Shown here one piece after another: positions 57,706 through 64,000 of a DNA stretch of 64,000 bases. Source of the stretch: Margaritifera margaritifera (lineage: Eukaryota > Mollusca > Bivalvia > Unionida > Margaritiferidae); assembly GCA_029931535.1 (NCBI GenBank), contig JAQPZY010001659.1, positions 4,346,001-4,410,000 on the forward strand, written 5' to 3'. Numbering within the stretch: position 1 is the stretch's first letter; the number at the start of each line of letters is the position of its first letter. Position numbers and translations under genes: made by a program. The notes beneath the pieces were generated by a model. It did not search any database, was not told where the DNA came from, and was given only the letters and a program-made list of their open reading frames with translations.

Positions 57706-59477
57706 ATATTTTCTCTTATTTTCAAGCTTATAATTGATAAAAATGTGAAATTCTGTGCTAAGAATGAACCAAAGGATTTTGTTAAAGCTTCGCTGGTACA
57801 TGGTCAAAAAGCTTAGCATAGCTATTTTAGCAAGAAAAGTAGATCGTTGCGACCATAATTTAATTTCTATGGGTGCTTTTTTATGGGTGCTAACGCAAGT
57901 TACACATGTGAATGCACACATCAACTTTCATATCCACACATGCAACAGTGTCTAGGAAACTGTGCTACTTATTTAAACAAAACAAAAAACAAAACAAAAA
58001 AAAAAAAAAATATATATAAAAAAAAAATAATAAATAATCCACGGAACATAAAGAGTACTAGTCCGAGTTCTCTCTGACCTTTTGACCTTTTCCACTCCGC
58101 TTTAGTTGTTTGGACAGTTGTGTTGGGTGGGAGATCAGAGTGGTAGGTCAGAGCATATTCTCTATGGTAAATATGGAGTTCGCACAAACAATGCAGTTGC
58201 GGCATAGAGAAATCGCCTTAAACGGACGCTAACAAATTTGAGCGACAACGTATTGAATCCTACTCGCCTGGTATTGACAAGTAGAATATTTATCTTGTTA
58301 TTCATAGCAATTAAAACCTATTTCGTCTCTTTTGATAGTCAACGAATGCAATCTGATTAAAACTGAGATCTCCTTTTCAATAAAACAGGATGGAAATGGT
58401 CAGAGGAAACTCGAACTACAAAAGTACATGTATGCCACTTCTACCTACATGTACCTTCTGCCTGTGGTGATTTCAAATGTGAACACACATCAAATTTCAG
58501 GACTGTATATACAAAAGTGTCCGTGATCACTATGACCCACTTTTGCCGATCGTTAGTAGTACCCTAGAAAGGACACCATACCATTTAGCGATGACTCGAT
58601 GGGATTGGTCAGCGGGCACTTGGAATTTTGGACATGCGACAGGACACAATGCAGCTCCATGTATATGTGCACCTAAGAGTTTCTGGAGTACTTTGCCAAA
58701 GTAATTATGATCGCTGGATATACCTGAGTGCAGTATATTTTAAAATTGTTTTGCACGCGTATCGCATCTAAATTTAGCTGCTAACATAACAAATACAAAT
58801 TTAAACACACTTTGTTCAGTTAAACCCATACTGTGTCGGATGAATGTGCGCATGCACTATAAATTCCATTACTGACATCAGAAGGACATGGAACAGAAAA
58901 TAATAATTATTTGAAGCACATTATTGCTCTTTTATATTTAGATCACGTGTATTGTTTTAAAACTGGTGTTTTGCACGATTCTGTCGATCAACCTACCTAC
59001 CCCCCCCCCCCTTAACTGCGCATGCAGAGAAAGCGGAAGGGCATGACATAATTTAAAAACATGGATCCTTGTCGGGTACACTAAACTCTTTACATAGTAC
59101 GTGCCGGGTAAACCATTTTCCTATTATAGTCAACATTTCTCTTCAATCATCTAACGTAGACAGTCCAATATTGTCAGACACACTGTTCAATTTATATTTG
59201 ACGTGCTGAGTATACCATTCTCCTATTAGAATAAACCTTTCCTGTAACTGAGAAAGACAGTTTAATAAGGAAGTATCCTTTAACTTTAAGAAATAAAACC
59301 AGCTCATAAATTCCAGTATCTGATATTTTGAATCTAATAAAAAAAACGTGCTCTAAAAATGTAATGGTGATGGCTTAAGAATTTGTCAATATTAGGCTTC
59401 CTAAGTATTCACACTGCATGTTGATACATATTCTAGTATTATGAAAAGTGAAACATATCCTTTATGGTAGAGCTGGA

Positions 59478-61148
59478 GGGCGTTGCCTATGATGGACATC
59501 TACATGTATGCGTCTACGGAAAAACTTCATGACGGCCATATTGAAATCTCTCCGTTGCCATTCATGGATCAAGGGATTCATTATGCTGTTGGCAATGCCC
59601 AGAAATACAATCCAGTTTGCCATGTTTCACTCTCATGAGTGGATGTAATCCATGGTGTCAAAAATTGCCTTGATTTGGAATTACGTATACGGTAACCAAC
59701 AGATGGAAAACATCAAGGTCACAGTGGCCACGACCTTATCGCCCCGAAAGTCTTTTAACAACTTCCGAGCTGTGCTCATTTGGGTCGTTGTGTTCATTGA
59801 TAGGACTCAGGTCACAGTTTTTACTTCCGGGTCAGTACCCACGTAGTCTCAATCTATTTTTAGAGTATTTTTTCCTCTCTATTTTTGGCGGTGATTCTTG
59901 GCTTAGATTCATACATTCTTGGTATTGATCTAAAGGAAGTTATTTATTCTTTAGAATATGAGCATCATGGTCTGATTGTCTGTCTGTATTTTGTCGACAG
60001 TGCACAGTGAGTAATCTGGCATTCATGAGTGCCCGGAAGTGATATATGTGACTCAAGGCACGTTGTTTTGATCACAGGTCAGCCTCTCAAAAAATGGAGG
60101 TTAACCTATGACAAGAACTTCACTGTGAGTTCATCTTTGAATATATATTAGATTAACATATGATTTATTATGATTTGGACACAATGGAAAGTTCAGAACT
60201 AATAAACGAATGTAGGGACTGTATCGGGGAAATAATTGTGATCTGAGTCCATACGATGAACTTTTGTCAAATAGCTTCTTTGACTCGGACGTACTTGGCA
60301 TAAATATTGCCTAGCTTTCAATACAATGAACATGTACATAATAAGTGTAACTACCGAAAAAAAGTAACACGGTTAACGCCATTAGGAAGAGTTGCAACGG
60401 TTTTACGATTGATTGATTTAAATATGCAACGCCTTTCTTCTAGAAATTTATTTGATTGAAGCGGAAAAAGAAAATGAATGGGTACACCCATGTTTTCCAG
60501 CCGGGACATTTTTTTTTATTTTTTTGTTTGTTTGTTTGTTTCTACGAATATAATGGACATAATATGTTCTTTTTTCTATGAATCTGAGCAAGAATATTAT
60601 TTAAGGCCAAGAGATTTTTATTTTAAAAAATCCCAGACCCCACCACCACCACCACCGAAAATTAAATGGTCGGTCCCGAAGCAGATTCACTGTAGTATTA
60701 GTCATTATGCTTGGAAATGTTTATGCGGATGACATACAGCGAGATATCTGTCCAAGGTCGTGAAGGTCACCGTCAATTATGAGGTCAAGGTCATTAGATT
60801 CACTATCTGGTAACCAAGGAGACAAGCTACAATATCTCTTTGAAATGGAGGGAAAGCGAAATAGAATACTTGAGACCCAAATGAGATTCATATGATGAAG
60901 TCGACCACTGTTAAATTGATGACAAACTTGTTTATTGTTGAACTCCAGCGAAGATACTTCAGAATTACAATGATGACGATAACATTTCCAAAAGACGCGA
61001 AAATACATACGATACTTTAAAGGATAAGAAATACAACAGATTCTGGCTTTTTCACTTGGTATTTGGTCGTAGAATTGGGTACATCTTCATAGGTTTGGTT
61101 AGAATGAGATAGTAGCATGAGAACTATTACATCAGAATGGTTCCCTGG
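59478..61148 (-). pseudogene. Paralogous GPCR pseudogene
   Basis: Nucleotide alignment with the intact receptor covers the acceptor at 61148 down to the TM7/C-terminus near 59480. The sequence for the DRY region (about 60725-60770) and for the end of TM7 (near 59530) is still recognisable. The frame is destroyed by indels, by about 440 bp of unrelated sequence at 59808-60245 (between the TM5 and TM6 regions) and about 180 bp at 60505-60682 (TM4 region, with T-rich and (CCA)n sequence). ORFs seen here (60721-61008 on -, 59652-59846 on +) are shadow frames. No receptor function is possible. Confidence 0.88.
60640..60656. repeat. (CCA)n in the pseudogene insertion
   Basis: Five 'cca' units within the ~180-bp insertion. 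Confidence 0.85.
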
Positions 61149-61664
61149 ATCCTGCAAATAAATGTCATCCTATATAATTGACGCAAATGAACAGAACTCA
61201 AAAAGAGATCAGTCAATCCATGATTCATTCCCACCTCCCGGCCCCCAGCCTTTGGAAGAACTCGTGAAAGAAGACATTTTGAACAGGGACATGGGCACCT
61301 GTCTCTTCAAATCTTTGTATCTTATTGCGTATTTTGGAATAAATTCAGTAAGTACTTTGACTTGAAAAAACAATAAATAATTAGACGACCGTGAGCCATA
61401 TAAGTATAGTTTGCTTCAAAAACCTTTTCTTAGAATTGATTTTGCCACTGCAGTGTGGCCCGTCAATTCAGAACAGTCCAAAGGTAATCTCTTACACAAC
61501 TGGTAAAATCTATCTACTGAATTTATAAGTTCATATCAACAATAAGGTCATCGTACGGTTAGATGGGCCATGAAATGACGACAGTTGCTATTATACATGA
61601 TATGGGCGTGCAAATTATAGCTCCTAATGTAATTACATTGTCACACCCCATGCATTTATAAGTT

Positions 61665-62008
61665 TTCGACATCTATTAAACGTTATCTAGCTCGACATCT
61701 ATTAAACGTATACTTGCTCGACATCTATTAAACGTTAACTTGCTCGACATCTATTAAACGTATACTTGCTCGACATCTATTAAACGTTATCTAGCTCGAC
61801 ATCTATTAAACGTTATCTAGCTTGACATCTATTAAACGTATACTTGCTCGACATCTATTAAACATTAACTTGCTCGATATCTATTAAACATTAACTTGCT
61901 CGACATCTATTAAACGTATACTTGCTCGACATCTATTAAACATTAACTTGCTCGACATCTATTAAACATTAACTTGCTCGACATCTATTAAACATTAACT
62001 TGCCCGAC
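61665..62008. repeat. 26-bp minisatellite, 13 units, unique to A2
   Basis: Unit: 'cgacatctattaaacg' + 'ttatctagct' or 'tatacttgct', with later units 'cattaacttgct'. Three end-variants are interspersed. The A1 paralogue has one copy of the motif at 48607-48645 ('aaatctattaaacgtagtct' + 'ttctcgacatt'). Confidence 0.95.
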
Positions 62009-62059
62009 ATTGCATGTTAGCTAATAGTGCCCAAGTCTATAATTCATGCTAGAGCCCTT

Positions 62060-62290
62060 GTGATTCAGTGGTTAATGTGCATGACTCGCGAGTAGAAAAG
62101 TTTGGGGTCGGCTGCCGTGGTGTGTCCTTGGGCCACTTCGATTAAAATCAAGATCTACTTATAATAATTATGTCGGAGATCTCAATTTTCATCAGACATG
62201 TCCCTGGGCAGGGCATTTACGCCAATTACCTCGGCACGTAATAATCTTCATGTGTTGCTATGCCGTTAAACCCCGGACAAACAAAAATAT
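62060..62290 (+). mobile_element. Decayed tRNA-derived SINE, orthologous to 48690-48870
   Basis: 'gattcagtggttaatgtgca' (A-box-like), a degraded B box, 'aattacctcggcacgtaata', and the tail 'gccgttaaaccccggac' + 'aaacaaa'. About 80 bp more in the middle than in A1. Confidence 0.6.
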
Positions 62291-62892
62291 TTGGGAGAAT
62301 GTTCTGCAATCTGTACTGAACCCGGGGGTCGTTACAGGAGACACATTCTTAACACAACTGGGACTTTATCAAGCACTTTCTAATTTGCAGAACCAGTGCC
62401 TGAACGAGATTTACAAACCTTGAAATAGCAGTACAGAACCTATTCCAGCACGTGATACACATAGTGAATCATTATCAATATAAAGGGGATGATTTCAAAA
62501 ACATCGATATTTGGGGGTAAATTTGATGTAAGATCGAGGGCATTCTCCCCTTACGCCTTGGCCATTATTGGGGAGAATGCCGTCTCACTTCTAAACTTTA
62601 TCATATACAAAATGCAATATTGTAAATATAATAATACTCATACATACCGATTTCTGAAAGGTATGTCATGAGTCCATGAATTTTCAGCTATATGTATCAA
62701 CGTCATTACCATATAACACAAATTACATTGAACTTTACTATTACAATAATAAAGGAAGATAATACGTTCTGTCAAGGAAAACGCTTTTATTTCACTGCGA
62801 TGAGTATGATTAAGCCAATGATGGAAATGAATAGGTTCCAGTCGATGGCTTTAAATCCCATCTATTCTTTTATATGTAGAGCAGCGTAGCTA
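62291..62892. other. A2 spacer
   Basis: 62690-62880 matches A1 48895-49085. 62291-62690 has no match noticed in A1, and holds no recognised coding sequence. Confidence 0.5.
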
Positions 62893-63006
62893 GTTTAATT
62901 GTCATGTGTACGCACGATATATGGCATTGAGTTTAATTGTCATGTGTACGCACAATATATGGCATTGCGTTTAATTGTCATGTGTACGCACGATATACAT
63001 CATTGA
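62893..63006. repeat. 38-bp unit repeated three times, unique to A2
   Basis: 'gtttaattgtcatgtgtacg' + 'cacgatatatggcattga' three times, at 62893, 62931 and 62969. A1 has one diverged copy near 49139-49190. Confidence 0.93.
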
Positions 63007-63483
63007 GGAGCATACCATCTTAATTGTTGCAACCATGTGCATTCACACGAGTACCTAGCCAGTTCTAACCGTCCTAATTCATACTAGTTAACAGTTTTTT
63101 TTAACTGGTTCTAAATTAATTAATCCAATTAAAAAAAGTAGATGTTTGTCAAATTGGGTCAAAGTGTATATTTGCCACCACTGAAGGTGATCTCTAAGTT
63201 TTTTTAAATATAATTTTGGGGTTTTTTTTCTTCTATTTTTGTAAAGAAAGCTTGGGAAAAGAAAACCAGCATTTGATTTTGTGTTTTCATTACAAACGCA
63301 CAGTATGCAGATGTATTAACAAGTATTGAACTAGAGTTAAAAAAAAATGTAACTACGAGATCTTTCCTTTTAAAAAAGAATATTTATTAAAGATTTCAAT
63401 TTTACTTTTTAGACAGTTTGTTTTTACTTTTTGGATGTAGGCATTTTGACATAAACATTGAAATCACGATTAAGCAACAACCA

Positions 63484-63540
63484 CTCTATGTAAACTCTAT
63501 GTAGACTCTATGTAAACTCTATGTAGACTCTATGTAGACT
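63484..63540. repeat. 11-bp tandem repeat, 5 units
   Basis: 'ctctatgtaaa' and 'ctctatgtaga' alternate. Confidence 0.93.
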
Positions 63541-64000
63541 AATTAAATTTAATGCGCTTATTGGTATTAACATAATGATGACCTGATTAGATTTTAAAGC
63601 CATTTTATAAATTTTTATATCTGTTTATTTTTCTTTACATATTTTTAAACCTTTTGGACTTAGATTTTTTGACAAAACACTTTTAAGCATGATCAAGCAA
63701 AAATCACTTGAGGTAGATAAATGAAGTTGGTTGGCTTAATTGTATAATAACCTAGATGAGATGATTAGATTTTCGGGCCATGACAGCAGTTTTTCATTTT
63801 TGTAAAAAATAAAATAGTTTTGATTTTTTTTGGAAAGAAATCTTTGTTGAGAAAAAACCACTTGTGGTATTAAATTTGATAAACATATTTATATTCATAT
63901 GTATATATCCTGATTCGATTTCCAGACATGATATCAATTGTTGAATTTTTTACTCATTTTTTAAACTTTTCTGACTTGAAATTTTTTGACAAAACTCTTT

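Larger units (their letters stand above)
57706..64000. repeat. Large tandem duplication, copy A2 (GPCR pseudogene-bearing), runs off the right edge
   Basis: Collinear with A1 (see 43280-53700 for anchors). It lacks the A1 1.8-kb segment and the 26-bp array, but has its own arrays at 61665-62008, 62893-63006 and 63484-63540 and two insertions in the receptor pseudogene. Poly-C at 58997-59010. Confidence 0.85.

Overview
This is a 64-kb stretch of AT-rich, intron-bearing animal nuclear DNA. It has no operons, no dense ORF tiling, few long ORFs, abundant microsatellites and minisatellites, and many decayed transposons. The best guess is a bivalve mollusc. The reasons are tRNA-headed SINEs ending in a 'ttaaac...caaacaaacaaac' tail, DIRS/Ngaro and Crypton tyrosine-recombinase elements, a LINE with a typical C-terminal zinc knuckle, and IR-framed minisatellites. 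This is inference, because no sequence search was possible.

Layout. (1) 1-1.73 kb: two minisatellites in a dispersed repeat family. (2) 1.98-6.93 kb: a decayed DIRS/Ngaro-type tyrosine-recombinase retrotransposon (RT, RNase H, recombinase, + strand). A SINE has entered it, and a 43-bp minisatellite that appears to be an amplified piece of its own coding sequence was then interrupted by a 1.72-kb TIR-bounded insertion. (3) 8.35-10.19 kb: a pogo/Tigger-like DNA transposon with TIRs, flanking TA and a decayed transposase C-terminus. (4) 10.4-12.85 kb: a 44-bp minisatellite framed by 34-bp inverted repeats, then a 27/36-bp minisatellite. (5) 13.1-16.05 kb: a second DIRS-type element on the minus strand. 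(6) 18.36-24.73 kb: a small TIR element, a degenerate repeat field, one exon-like ORF of unknown function, a 22-bp array, a tRNA-like sequence, a long foldback and a Crypton-type recombinase relic. (7) 26.9-34.1 kb: old local duplications. (8) 35.4-41.1 kb: very AT-rich DNA with long (TA)n tracts and decayed ORFs of unknown origin. (9) 43.3-64 kb: a large old tandem duplication carrying the one convincing gene, a class A GPCR (minus strand, 46576-47652), and its broken paralogue (about 59.48-61.15 kb).

The most interesting signal is how the repeats arose. The two GPCR-bearing duplicates act as before/after controls. A roughly 26-bp motif present about once in copy 2 is expanded to about 2.9 kb in copy 1. 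A different 26-bp motif present once in copy 1 is expanded to 13 units in copy 2, and a 38-bp motif present once in copy 1 is triplicated there. With the transposon-derived 43-bp array, the window is a good natural example of minisatellite birth from identifiable single-copy precursors. A 90-nt duplication of the GPCR exon's 5' end keeps an acceptor, an open phase-0 frame and a possible donor, so it may be an emerging mini-exon.
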